From positions 281,061,258 through 281,125,257 of the forward strand of contig CM077116.1 in NCBI GenBank assembly GCA_039619475.1: a DNA stretch of 64,000 nt, read 5' to 3'. The first letter of the stretch is position 1; every line of letters starts with the position of its first letter. This DNA is from Icerya purchasi. Lineage: Eukaryota > Arthropoda > Insecta > Hemiptera > Monophlebidae. Below, piece after piece: positions 1-11,104 of this stretch. The notes under the pieces are model-generated. The model made no database searches and was not told the DNA's origin. It was given only the letters and a program-made list of their open reading frames with translations. Both the position numbers and the translations under genes were made by a program.

Positions 1-40
1 TTCTTATTTAAAATATCGTTTTTGTCTATTTTTACTCTTT

Positions 41-150
41 TTCCCGGTTTTACAACAAAATTCCCGGTTTTTTCTTAGTTTGCAAAATTCCCGGTTTTTT
101 CCTAGTTTGCAAAATTCCCGGTTTTTTCCTAGTTTGCAAAATGCCCGGTT
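41..150. repeat. 27-bp minisatellite, about 4 copies
   Basis: Near-perfect 27-bp units beginning TTCCCGGTTTTTTCCTAG occur at 61, 88 and 115. A partial unit precedes them at 41 and a decayed one follows at 142. Because 27 is divisible by 3, the minus strand stays open through the array and reads a 9-residue repeat (KPGILQTRK). I see no other sign of coding. Confidence 0.85.
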
Positions 151-489
151 TCCCAGTTGGGTGGACATCCTGAATAGTTTCATAAAGATTTTTAAACAAA
201 TGCCTGAAAGGTAATTTTCGAAAGGGTGTCACATTATTTATTGAACGCCCCTCGTCCGATGTTTAATTTACGCGTTAAATTAATTGCTCTTTCGAAAATT
301 CAAACGTATTCTGCCCTCTTGACATCTCTCTATTATGACCCCTGGGGGGGGGGGGCTGGTTGGGAATTCCTGTGCTAGACTCCTTACATTCTTAGCAATA
401 CATGAAAAAGATAAAAATAATAAAAAAACATTTTTGCGAGTAACAAAATTAATAATGATATTTTCGTTTTTTTGGCATTATTCTTATTT
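151..489. other. No gene seen; short poly-G tract
   Basis: AT-rich sequence with a run of about 11 G near 342. No ORF here has recognisable content. Confidence 0.5.
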
Positions 490-529
490 TTTAACCGACT
501 TCAAAAAAGAAGGAGGTATTCAATTCGAC

Positions 530-567
<38 letters not shown>

Positions 568-780
568 TTATTTTTTTATGTGTGTTACCAAATAACTTTC
601 TTCTAGGTGAACCAATTTCGATGATTCTTCTTTTATTTGAAAGATGATATTTCTCATGCGGTCCCATTTAAATTTGATCAAGATCTGACCGGTAGTTTTT
701 GAGTTATCCTTAATAGTAATGCGGGAGATTGAAGCTTTTTGGATATGCTTTTCATTCATGATTGTTTTCACCGTCGGGTT
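490..780. mobile_element. Interspersed repeat with a long internal T tract
   Basis: It starts with TTAACCGACTTCAAAAAAG, runs through a ~30-base T tract (about 535-566) and continues with an ACCAATTTCGATGATTCTT-type segment. From memory, this head, T tract and tail match a repeat seen widely in insect genomes, especially Lepidoptera. I cannot assign a superfamily and see no terminal repeats. It is non-coding. Confidence 0.45.
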
Positions 781-925
781 AGATTTATTGACTTAAAATA
801 CTATAAATTTGCCAAATTACCATGGAATATGTAGCTTTCGATGTTTTTACACCGTGGAAATATCTGTTCTTATTAAAATGTTTTAATTTAATTGAATAAA
901 AATGCACTAAAAAGTAAAAAAAATA

Positions 926-1385
926 AAATGATTTTTTACGAAAAAATAAATACCGATACTTGAAGGTTTATTATAAAAATTTAAAAATGCACTAAAAAGT
1001 AAAAAATAATTACTCCCGATTAGAAAAATATATATCACAGTGTGATATAACACTTAAAGATGATATTATCGTAATTATCATACAAAACATTGATACCTTA
1101 ATTACAGTAGGATTCATATTACATATTACAATAATAATTAAAAACTGCATTAAATGTTCATTAAATTATTCGTAGACATAGTAACATGAATTTAATGCCG
1201 ACTCTGATTAAGGTATTAATGTTTTGTATAAGAATTACGATAATGTCACCTTTAAGGGTATATCACTCTGATATATGTATATTTTCTAATCGGGAGTAAT
1301 TATTTTTTACTTTTTAGTGCATTTTTAAATTTTTATAATAAACCTTCAAGTATCGGTATTTATTTTTTGTAAAAAAGCATTTTTT
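926..1385. mobile_element. Foldback (long inverted-repeat) element
   Basis: The left arm (about 926-1108) is the reverse complement of the right arm (about 1205-1385), with a ~95-base loop. The arms share AATGCACTAAAAAGTAAAAA, TACTCCCGATTAG and the GATAATTACG/CATAATGT region in mirrored order. The first motif also occurs as a direct repeat at 901, just outside the arm. There is no ORF, so this is a non-autonomous foldback or MITE. Exact ends and target duplication are not resolved. Confidence 0.75.
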
Positions 1386-2001
1386 AAATTATTAATTAAA
1401 TCATATTCTTTGCTTGCATAATTTTTTAATTTCATCTCGGTCCCTTTAAAACAAATAGTTTTCCCGAAGAAAAATGTCTAAAAAACCGTTGTAAAAGTGA
1501 ATTCAAAGAAAAATATTTTTTTTCTGACACCAGGAAAATTGCGAACGGGGCATAATATCATTACAAAAAGTCTAGAATTTATTTCGATTTGAATTTTGAA
1601 CTACTCGTTACTATACTTAGTTTTTATAGAAACATGCAACTTACTGAGCAGCATAGTTAAAATATTGAATAAAATCGGAATAACCAATACGATAAGAATA
1701 CTAACCGGTGCTTCAATCCGACTGATCGCGTTAAGAATGAAAAAATTTAAAATATCAACTTGATAAATCAAACCGGCTATTAAAAGTTATCACAATTAAC
1801 TTATAATGCACTTGTCCGTGGCGTTCGAGTTGTCCAGCGAAGAGCCGTTTATATCAAGTGTATATTTTCGGCTTTCTATTGTTTTTGATATAAAAAGTCA
1901 TTGCTTCATTGAAATATTTAAAAAAACGATACAAATAAGTCACGCTCCTATATCTCGTAGTGATATCACTATATTTTATTTTCTCTACTAAAAGAAGAAA
2001 C
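1386..2001. other. AT-rich spacer, nothing recognised
   Basis: No coding region, repeat pair or RNA gene recognised. A 61-codon ORF at 1806-1991 looks like chance. Confidence 0.5.
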
Positions 2002-2273
2002 TGTTGTGTTCGTTCCGATTGGTTATAAACTGATAAGGAATGTTACGTGGTAACACGGTGTTGAAATAATAGTTGTCGGGGAGCAAAGAGAGCCGGCAAC
2101 AATGATATAAAAGATGATAACAATTCTCGTCTAGCGAGCGGGCCATGTTTTTACGTAGTGGAATCGAGGAGAAAATTACGTTTTTGTTAATACCTGATTC
2201 TGAACGTAAAATTAATGCAGATTTGATTTAATAGAATAAAATGTTTGTTGTGAAACGTATTTCTTCCCTTCAC
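2002..2273 (+). mobile_element. Possible solo LTR, tentative
   Basis: The stretch begins TGTTGTG and ends CTTCACA. It holds a TATA-like TGATATAAAAG near 2104 and an AATAAA near 2235, the usual order of promoter and poly(A) signal in an insect LTR. Without the later jockey insertion, it would be followed directly by TTTGGACGTTCAC, which could be a primer-binding site. No second LTR or pol is present, so this is weak inference. Confidence 0.25.
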
Positions 2274-2286
2274 ATTTGGACGTTTA

Positions 2287-2349
2287 ATGAATCAGAATAC
2301 TATGATATTAAATTTATTGTCCACAGTCGTGAATAAAACTAGTAAATAA
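2287..2349 (+). pseudogene. Truncated 3' end of retrotransposon ORF1
   Basis: An open frame of 20 codons ends in TAA at 2347-2349. This stop overlaps the ORF2 start codon as TAATG. The 13-bp target duplication lies immediately upstream, so this is probably the C-terminal tip of ORF1 left after 5' truncation. The TAATG arrangement resembles the stop-restart coupling described for SART1-type elements. Being so short, the frame could also be chance. No ORF1 motif is left to confirm it. Confidence 0.4.
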
Positions 2350-5027
2350 TGGCTACTTCATTACGAATTGCACTTTGGAACGCTAATGGCGCTTTACAAC
2401 GTAAGCTAGAAATAGAGCTATTTTTAAAATCTCAGTTCATTGATATACTGCTCATCTCAGAAACGCATTTCACAAATAAAACAGTCTTTAATATTCCCAA
2501 CTATGACGTGTACACTTGTCTTAGGCCAGATAATAAAGCTCGCGGCGGTAGTGCAATTATTATCAAAAAAACTATCAAACACTACGAGGAGGAAAAATTT
2601 TCTGAAATACGAATGCAGGCTTGTACGGTAAAATTATGCTCATTTAACGGAACTGTCGCTATTTCAGCCGTATATTGCTCTCCAAATGAACGACTAGATG
2701 AAAACCTATTCGTTAAATATTTTAAGTCATTGGGAGAAAAATTCATATCCGGTGGAGACTGGAATTCAAGAAGTCGCAAATGGGGCTCTCGTTTGGATAA
2801 TCCCAGGGGAAAAATTCTGGAAAAAGTAATTTCTATCCAAAATCTAGGTTACTTTTCGGGGGGCGAGCCTACCTACTGGCCTCAGGATCACAGAAAAAAA
2901 CCTGATCTACTCGATTTTTTTGTAACAAAAGGAATCCCATCTTTATATATGAGAGCGGACTCCTGTTTCGATCTACAGTCAGACCACTCCTCGGTTATAT
3001 TAACGGTGAGCATTTTGCCAATAACAAAAACACCTGAGCCATACCTTATCAATAAAAAAACCAACTGGCCTTTATTTAAACAATATCTAGAGACTAACGT
3101 TAGTTTAAATATGCCTCTGAAAACTAATTACGATATTGATAAAGCAGTTCAAAACTTAACAGAAACCATACAAAATGCTGCGTGGCTAGCTACTCCCACT
3201 GTAGAACCTTCCAAGGCCTCTAATAATATCCCAAAACATATACTAACACTAGTGCGTGAAAAGAGGAAATTACGAAAAACCTGGAATACGACGAGAAATC
3301 CGGCTATTAAAAGGCAACTAAATAGAAAAACCAAGCAGCTGCGTAAAGTACTGCATGAAAATAAAAACGAAACGCTTGCAACAATTCTGTCGAGTTTGTC
3401 GCCGACCAAAAACGATGATTACTCACTGTGGAAAGTGACCAAACGTTTTAAACGGCCAACTATGTGTATTCCACCAATACAAAAACCCGACAGTAGCTGG
3501 GCTCGTACTAACTTCGATAAAGCGGCGCTTTTTGCCAATTATCTTTACGATGTATTTACACCAAATCCTCAAGCTGCTGACTCCACAGATATCCTCGAAT
3601 ACCTGAATAAACCGCTGCAAATGAGTTTACCTATAACACCGGTTGCCCCTAGTGAGATACAGCAACTCTTCAAAAATATGAAACGGAAAAAGTGCCCCGG
3701 ATTTGACTTAATCACAGCAGAGCTTTTAAATGAGTTACCACGCAAAAGTATTGTATTTATAACACAAATATATAACGCTGTTCTTCGCAATCAATATTTC
3801 CCACTAGCTTGGAAGTTCTCACAGATAATTGTTATACCGAAGCCTGGAAAACCGTCTGAGGTGGTATCATCATATAGACCCATCTCGTTGCTTCCTGTCC
3901 TCTCAAAGATACTGGAAAAATTAATTTTAAAACGGTTATTTCCAATATTATCTAACAATACAATTATTCCCGATTTTCAATTTGGCTTTCGTAAGAACCA
4001 TAACACTATAGAACAGGTTCACAGATTAACAAAGATTATTGAAAATAGCTTGGAAAACAAGAATATTTGTACGGCCGCGTTTCTGGATGTCCAGTAGGCT
4101 TTCGATAGGGTATGGCATCAAGGATTATTGTATAAAATTAAACTTCTGCTTCCTCACTCCTTCTATCTACTATTTAAATCATATATACAAGAAAGATATT
4201 TTCGAGTGAAATTAACCGATGAATACTCAGATATTTTTCCGGTAAGGGCCGGGGTTCCACAGGGGAGCGTTCTGGGTCCAATATTGTACCTGATCTACAC
4301 GACCGACTTCCCGATGCTGGATAATACAGAAGTAGCTTTGTACGCGGATGACGCAGCCATCCTGGCCGTTGATAAGTGTGAAAACACAGCCACAGAAAAA
4401 CTGCAGGAGTCACTTCGGCATGTGGAAACTTGGCTAAAACGATGGCGCATAGTAGTCAATGAAAGTAAGTCGACGCATATTTCATTCACAAATCGAAAAA
4501 TTGAACGCCTGCCAATCAAAATAAATAACGTCGTAATACCACATGCCAATAACGTAAAATATTTAGGCATGCACTTGGACGCTAGGCTGACCTGGGGTAC
4601 TCACATTCAAAAAAAAATGGAGCATTTGAGGTTTAAAACTAGAACCATGTCGTGGTTGTTGGCTAAGAGATCGGGCTTATCGTTAGACAATAAAACTCTA
4701 TTATATAAAATAGCTCTAAAACCGATCTGGCTGTACGGTATACAGCTGTGGGGCTGCACAAAAACATCGAATTTACAGAAAATACAACGATATCAAAATA
4801 GGGTACTGAGAACCATTACTGCAGCCCCCTGGTACGTTTCAAATTATACCCTCCATAATGACTTGAATGTCATGTCTGTGGAGGATGAAATCAAAAAACA
4901 AGCAAATAAACATGTTGCCCGACTTAGCATCCATATGAACCCACTTGCTAACAATCTGCTGGATAACTCCGGTGAAATACGTAGACTGTGGCGAAATAAG
5001 CCTCTAGACCTTGTCCAGCCATTATAA
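2349..5027 (+). pseudogene. Jockey-type ORF2: endonuclease and reverse transcriptase, one in-frame stop
   Basis: This is the polyprotein that nicks the target and copies element RNA. Residues 1 to about 215 are an exonuclease-endonuclease-phosphatase domain, with WNANG, the catalytic ISETHF, GGDWNSRSRKWG and SDHSS near residue 211. The reverse transcriptase covers about 440-700: KKCPGFD, SYRPISLLPVLSKILEK, FQFGFRKNHNT, AFLDVQ, GVPQGSVLGPILY, and the catalytic YADD near residue 665 (nt 4341). The C-terminal part has YLGMHLDARLTW and the typical WLYGIQLWG. There is no RNase H domain, as in jockey. The reading frame is 892 codons, normal for the family. A single TAG at 4095-4097 replaces a likely CAG in FLDVQ-AFDRVWH; the frame continues unchanged after it. 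The ATG at 2349 is chosen because the endonuclease starts within a few residues. Confidence 0.95.
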
Positions 5028-5150
5028 AGTTCAGAGGGAGTACTGCTGAGTACTACCCCTTCACAAAACATTCTTTATCGCAATAAATTAATCGCTAAAT
5101 GACCACTAAAACCGGTCAGTTGTGATGGGAAAAAAAAAAAAAAAAAAAAA
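5028..5150 (+). other. Retrotransposon 3' UTR and poly(A) tail
   Basis: About 100 bases follow the ORF2 stop, including a short inverted GAGTACTGCTGAGTACT near 5037, and end in about 20 A at 5131-5150. No AATAAA lies directly before the tail. Confidence 0.8.
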
Positions 5151-5163
5151 ACATTTGGACGTT

Positions 5164-5415
5164 CACAAGTACATACCGGATTTCTATGAAATGGTAAGTA
5201 GACATTGGAATATGAATGCGGCCTAAAGCACGAAGCCGTGCAAAAGTACCGATAGTTAGAGAAGCCAGCAATCCAGGAAGTCGATTTGGGATAGCAGCGG
5301 TAACGTAACGTTCCGGAGGGTAACAAAGAAAAATTTAACGAGCAAGTTTTAATTTATAACACCTTTATATTCCGTATCTCTTTGTACTACTCCAGATATA
5401 TACATATACATATAT
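5164..5415. other. Spacer, possibly leader of the putative LTR element
   Basis: Continues the sequence interrupted by the jockey insertion. No coding capacity recognised. Confidence 0.3.
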
Positions 5416-6077
5416 CAGGAGCGGATCCAGAAGGACATTGTGGTGGGGGGATTATAAGAAGGGCATTATTTTTGGAGGGGGATTATATAATTACGTAATA
5501 TCTTTTACGGTAGGCAGTAGACTTGAGAAATACAAGTTGTTTCATAAAGAAAATCAAATAGCAGCGACCTTTATAGAAATTCATAAAAATGTTTTAAAAA
5601 TACATAATTATTACAATTTTGAATTCAACTTTTGTCTTATATTTAGTTATGAAAAAAATAAAACGAAATTATAAAATTCTAACTAAAAGTTAAGAAATAG
5701 TAAGAAAGATAGTATTTCTTATTAGACACTTTACTTCTTTTTTAATTTTGTTAGTAATCCGATCCGAATTCTCTTTGTTCATGAGCAATTAAAAATATAT
5801 ATATATATTTCTCATTGAACTATTTTGATTTACATTACAAAATAAATAAAAATGGCAAAAGATCGACGACAGTTTGTTTAAAGTAGAATAAAAAAGGAAC
5901 ATTAATAGTTTTACTAGAAAATAATATTAACTACTAATTTATTAAAATCCATAGGTGTAAAATTTATACAAATCTTTTATAGCATAAATTAAGTTTCTCT
6001 GTTATAACGAAATTTTTTCATAAAGACTTTTGTTCTTTGGGGGGGGTATACCCCCCCTCCCCGTGGATTCGTCACTG
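5416..6077. mobile_element. hAT-like non-autonomous element
   Basis: The left end CAGGAGCGGATCCAGA and the right end TGGATTCGTCACTG form imperfect terminal inverted repeats of the CAG...CTG type typical of hAT elements. G-rich (5443) and G/C-rich (6041-6062) tracts sit just inside. The flanks share CATATAT on both sides, consistent with an ~8-bp target duplication in AT-rich DNA. The interior has no transposase; an ORF at 5438-5674 looks fortuitous. Confidence 0.65.
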
Positions 6078-6893
6078 CATATATTTACGTAAAATTCCGA
6101 TTTATCTAGTTGTACTAGTCCAGTGATATTATTAGGAGATGACATTCGAAAGCGTTGATTTGTGAATTTATAGTTATTATTGTCGATAATTTATGTCAAA
6201 TTTGTGTATAATGCATTCATCGTTACATAATAGTATATAATAAATACACTAAAAAAGAAAAATAAAGGGCTCTTCGATTACACATACACATATTATTTCG
6301 TTTTCTGTGTATTTATAGTGAAATTCTTGACGAATCGTATACGCACCCGGATATTAGGATTGTATTAAATTATTGTTACGAGTATATACATATGTACTTA
6401 CGTATTTAAAAATTGTGGAGTTTTTTTTTTTTGTTCTAGTTAATTAAGATCATGTTTGGGAAGGGGAAAGATACGAGAGGAACATAACAATATTCTTCTA
6501 GTAATTTTGCACTTTTATTTTTAGAATATTTCAAAAATTAAATAACTAATTTATTTGCATTTCTGTTCATTACGTGTACAAGCCATTCCCGTTGGTTATA
6601 TAATATTAACAAGTAAAAATCAAAAAGCAAAAATTAAAAATCAAAAAAATATATATATTAAAATTTATTATTTATCTCCGCAATAACCAATAGAATGGAC
6701 AAATTCAGCGCTTTATGTTGTTCTAACAATGTACGTTACATGCAACAGTGTCAAGCTAAAGGAAAACATGTGAATTTTTTCTGTCTAGTATGGGGAAAAG
6801 TGGTTGCTAGTTTTACTACACCCGTTAACTATATTTTCTACAACTTAGCTTTCAACGCTCTTATTTACATCAGCAGGTGCAAGTTTTATTGTA
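6078..6893. other. AT-rich spacer, no supported gene
   Basis: Low-complexity A/T sequence with a T run near 6421. A 68-codon ORF at 6695-6901 has no recognisable domain and reads into the next transposon, so I do not call it. Confidence 0.5.
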
Positions 6894-6900
6894 CGCTATA

Positions 6901-7188
6901 GCCAGGGGGGAGGGGGCAAGATGATAGAAAGAGGATATGAGTTATAGGAAAAATAAAATTTATCAAGTTGTAAAGGCTTAATATTTCATTAGACAAGAAT
7001 AAAATCTTAATTAAAACATAATTTTCGTGGGTCTCTGGCAAATTGTTCTACCACTTTATTATAAAAGTCTTCCAAATTTACCATGATTACGCGCCTATGA
7101 ATACTCATCATGGCCAATTGATTAGAAAGTTTCAAGGCTCCAGGGGGGGGCAGTTGCCCCCTCCTGTCCCCCGCTGGAGCCGCCCATG
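6901..7188. mobile_element. Short MITE-like element with G/C-rich ends
   Basis: The left end CCAGGGGGGAGGGGGCAA resembles the reverse complement of the right end, CCAGCGGGGGACAGGAGGGG. CGCTATA flanks both sides (6894-6900 and 7189-7195). The left end seems to lack about 10 bases present at the right. There is no coding content. A hAT-like origin is inferred from the end composition and the 7-8-bp duplication. Confidence 0.45.
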
Positions 7189-7269
7189 CGCTATAATTTT
7201 GTACTATATCTTAGGATGAACTCCCAACGTTTATTTCAATCAATGGTAAGTTCTTTTCCTTTAACGTGC

Positions 7270-7425
7270 GATTAAAACGTTCCGCAATGCTTATTTAAGA
7301 CGGAAAATGGTGATGGGAAATGTCATAGTGAAACTGACACTTCGTTCGGTGTTGACACAGTGAGTCAGCAAATGACACTTCTTAAAGTTTTTGTTACATG
7401 ATACTGTGCAAAACATTTTTAATTA
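7270..7425. repeat. Tandem-array unit, left of the foldback element
   Basis: The segment AAATGACACTTCTTAAAG to CATGATACTGTGCAAAAC corresponds to AAATGTCTCTTCTTACAT to TATGATACTGTGCAAAAG near 10838-10880. This shows that the foldback element at 7426-10690 landed inside this array. Confidence 0.6.
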
Positions 7426-10400
7426 GGTCTGGTACCATTTCGCCTAATTCCCAATTCGCCTAATTCCCAATTCGCCTAATTCCCATTTCGCCTAAATTTA
7501 GGGTCGGGTTACTCAGGTAATAAAAAAAAGGTCAGACAAACATACGAATGATTTCGTGTTGGCAACAGCGCGTCATCATTATCGAATTTTAAGCAGACTA
7601 AACGCATCATTTTTTTTTCTATTTGATTCCACTGTTAAGGTTTTTTTTTCTTTCCGAAATACAACAAAAAGGTTTATATGAAAATCAGAAGTGAAAAAAT
7701 ACCGCTAAAAATGTTTGATGTAAACATACGCGAAACGACCACTCCGATTAATATTTGCGAGTTATTTTATTGGATGTCCAGTGCTGTATAAATCCTACCC
7801 GCCTTATCAGTCAGTATATAAAAGCCTTATTGATATTTAGTGTGACATGAACATTAAGGTTTTCGGAGTTGCAGAAAAAATAATAAAAAAGCTAAATTTT
7901 AATTAGGTGTAGTTTCGAAGTGGTCGCGTTTATGTAAGAAAAAAGGAATAAGAATCGAATAGAATTAACAATAATGACATGACGTCGAATGATTATTACA
8001 GCGGTAATTTTATTATTGATTGTTAAAATTACAATTATAAGTACATACAAAAAGTAAATGTTAAAATTAGGAAAACATTGTTTCTTTTTTTTTAACAAAA
8101 GTTCCTGAACCTAATTTCATTTTTCTTTAATTCAAAAAAAGTGAATTTGCAAATCGAAAGAATTTAAAAATTAAATAGTGCTTCGGATTTGAATAAATAA
8201 TCAACAGTATACGATTACAAGAGATTTTTCAAAATTTGGATATTAGGACGAGAAAAATTACTAGATTTACTATTAAACTCTGTGTACAGCAGAAAAAGAG
8301 GAGTAAGCAAGGAATAAACAAGGTGAAGACCCTGTTATATGGGGTCAGTTCATGGCTTTTATGGGATTAATAAATGAGCATAGATTTAAAAGCACCATAT
8401 CAAAAAAATGTATATTTTAAATATTCTTATATCTATCCCTCGAGTCTATTTGTTATATTTGATAATCTTTAACAATAGATTTTTAGTTGTAGAAAGCAGT
8501 GAAAATAAGGACAATTGATTAAAAAATGGCGAAAGATTGGTAGTAATAAGGGGTTATTACATTTTTAGATGTGTCGCACGGTATAAAAAAAATTTTAGAA
8601 GATACAGTCATGATTTTTTTCCCCATTCTACAAGATGAAACGGTAAAACTTGGCGTATGTTGTTAAAAATACTTCTAAAATTGAATTTTGAGGTCTAAAT
8701 AACTTCTCCAGAAGCCTAAATGGTTGCTGTTGGACTTTGAAAAATTCCTCTTCAAATTAGTCACGTTCATTATAATGACGATGTTTTTCAAGTAATTTCA
8801 ATAATTGGAATGAAAAAAATAAATAAAACGCAAAAAATGTTGTTTTTAGAGTTTCTGACAAAGTAAAAAAAATTCTTTTTTTTTTCAATTTTTTGGACAC
8901 GTCAGCAGTAGAACTTACCCAACGCAGAGAACTGTACATTATATAAGGAAAAGATTAAAAATTGAGGAGATAAAGAAAGCTAACAAAGGAACTATATTGA
9001 GAGAGGAGAACGCAAGAATGGCTTTGTCACTGTAAGGAGTGGGGAGGCCAAAGCGCAGAAGATTGGAATAAAGGGGCACTGTCCTCCTTACTCTTGTTTC
9101 TTCTATTTCCCCAGTGTCCAATCGAATTAGATTATAATATTTTTCTTCTTTCTTTTATAATCCGTTAAGTCTGCCAGATTTTTTGGCAAATCCAAAAAAA
9201 GTCAAAGAAAAAAAACCTTCTATCTTACTATTTAAAATGCTTCATTCAATAAATTGCCCAAAGATTACGATTTAACATTACAAAAAGGAAAAAGAAAGAG
9301 AATATAAAAAGACGCTATTCAATTAACCAAATATTTTATCATACACTTTTGACGTACAAAATAAAAATTTATAGCAATTAAGCGAAAATAATTTTTTAAT
9401 GGATGATAATTTTTTTTATTCTCTGTTGTCAAAATCTAATTGAATACCATTTCATTTAAAATGTAATTTGTAATAAATATTTCAATATACAAATATTAGA
9501 TATATATATATATATATTATTTACCTGCTCGATTTGTTTTTATAAATGATATATCCATTGCTGTATTAGCCTGACTCTAAATTTTTGGTTTATTCACAAG
9601 CTAAAATTTAAATATTCAAGATAGAAGAATAGTTTCCTTCAGAATGTTGATACATATAACACTCAACCCAGAACAAATTGTGACCTCATAGCGTAAAATA
9701 GTCAGTATGCGGTGATTTTCCGCATATTGAGATGGATTTGGCATTTCTTACGACCTTTGAAAATATTAAAATTTTGGTAATAATCATTCAATTTCTCGGA
9801 AGGTCTCGGCAGCGGGCAAACGCGGCATTGTTTGTCAAAGACGCATTCTCGGTTAAAAAATCGAAGGATCTGACCGCTACGCAGGGGTAGCGAATTAGTT
9901 TCGTTGTGCGGGGCCGAGAAGTGGAAATAGAGCACTTCCTGACAGTATAGGCGTTTGAAATGCGTACCGAGCTACGTTGAGCCGGAAGAAGTTATTTTGA
10001 TAAAAAGCCTAGAAAAGGCAAAAAGGCAGGATGAACTAAATGGAGCTTTATTTATGTTTTCCTAATTTTAACATTTACTTTTTGTATGTACTTATAATTG
10101 TAATTTTAATAATCAATAATAAAATTACCGCTGTAATAATCATTCGATGTCATGCCATTATTGTTAATTCTATTCGATTCTTATTCCTTTTTTCTTACAT
10201 AAACGCGACCACTTCGAAACTACACCTAATTATAATTTAGCTTTTTTATTATTTTTTCTGCAACTCCGAAAACCTTAATGTTCATGTCACACTAAATATC
10301 AATAAGGCTTTTATATACTGACTGATAAGGCGGGTAGGATTTATACAGCACTGGACATCCAATAAAATAACTCGCAAATATTAATCGGAGTGGTCGTTTC

Positions 10401-10690
10401 GCGTATGTTTACATCAAACATTTTTAGCGGTATTTTTTCACTTCTGATTTTCATATAAACCTTTTTGTTGTATTTCGGAAAGAAAAAAAACCCTTAACAG
10501 TGGAATCAAATAGAAAAAAAAATGATGCGTTTAGTCTGCTTAAAATTCGATAATGATGACGCGCTGTTGCCAACACGAAATCATTCGTATGTTTGTCTGA
10601 CCTTTTTTTTATTACCTGAATAACCCGAACCTAAATTTAGGCGAAATGGGAATTAGGCGAATTGGGAATTAGGCAAAATGGGAATTCACC
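7426..10690. mobile_element. 3.27-kb foldback transposon with ~640-bp inverted ends
   Basis: The left arm (7426 to about 8079) is an almost perfect reverse complement of the right arm (about 10054-10690). The outer ends start GGT and carry tandem copies of a ~16-base unit, TTCGCCTAATTCCCAA (three or more on the left, two or more on the right). TTTAATTA flanks the element (7418-7425 and 10691-10698). Joining the flanks without the element rebuilds the neighbouring array unit at ~10880-10910, so the 8-bp duplication is real. The interior (8080-10053) has no recognisable transposase but includes a gag-like repeat fragment at 8912-9075. It is therefore a non-autonomous foldback-type element, or one whose core was replaced. 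Confidence 0.85.
8912..9075 (+). repeat. gag-like repeat fragment (copy 1 of 3)
   Basis: Begins ACCCAACGCAGAGA and ends AGATTGGAATAAAG. Related copies lie at 25620-25792 (reverse) and 60372-60560. All three share the order of landmarks, including a stretch translating roughly as EEIKKANKG. The 25.7-kb copy runs into a gag-like coiled-coil ORF, so this is probably the 5' part of a non-LTR ORF1. Confidence 0.55.
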
Positions 10691-10698
10691 TTTAATTA

Positions 10699-11100
10699 TA
10701 CTTAAGTTTATGGACAAATGATTTGAATTAAACAAATGATTAAAATCAGGTTTTAAATGGCTGCTTGTAATTTTAATAATAAAGTTAACAACTCGTATAA
10801 ACACTGTGTGTCAATATAATGGCACAGTGTTTATAGCAAATGTCTCTTCTTACATTTTTCATTATATGATACTGTGCAAAAGGTTTTAATTGTATTTAAC
10901 TTTATGGACAAATTGTTCAAAATAAATAGACTTTTAAAATCAGAGATTTTAAATGGCTGCTTACAATTTTATTAAATTCCTGTAAATACTGTGTCGATAT
11001 AATGATTCAGTGAGACAAAAAAACATTTGTTATTTTTCTCTATATAGTAGTACCATTCTAATGTTACTTAGGTTTGCGGACAAATTATTCAAAATAAATG
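10699..11100. repeat. Diverged tandem array, period about 170-195 bp
   Basis: Units are marked by ATGGACAAAT near 10710, ATGGACAAATT near 10903 and GCGGACAAATT near 11075. Each is followed by AAATGGCTGCTT and a CACTGTG / CAGTG motif. Non-coding. Confidence 0.65.
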
Positions 11101-11104
11101 AACT

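Larger units (their letters stand above)
2285..5150 (+). mobile_element. Jockey-clade non-LTR retrotransposon, 5'-truncated, with TSD
   Basis: The insertion is flanked by an exact 13-bp target-site duplication, ACATTTGGACGTT, at 2272-2284 and 5151-5163. It contains the last ~20 codons of ORF1, a complete-length ORF2 with one stop, a ~100-base 3' UTR and a ~20-base poly(A) directly before the 3' duplication. The TSD, the tail and the near-intact ORF indicate recent target-primed insertion. The 5' truncation lies inside ORF1, so this copy lacks the promoter and most of the RNA-binding protein and is dead for autonomous movement. Confidence 0.93.

Noticed and set aside
41..232. CRISPR-like array
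   Set aside because: Units are adjacent with no unique spacers, and the window is eukaryotic.
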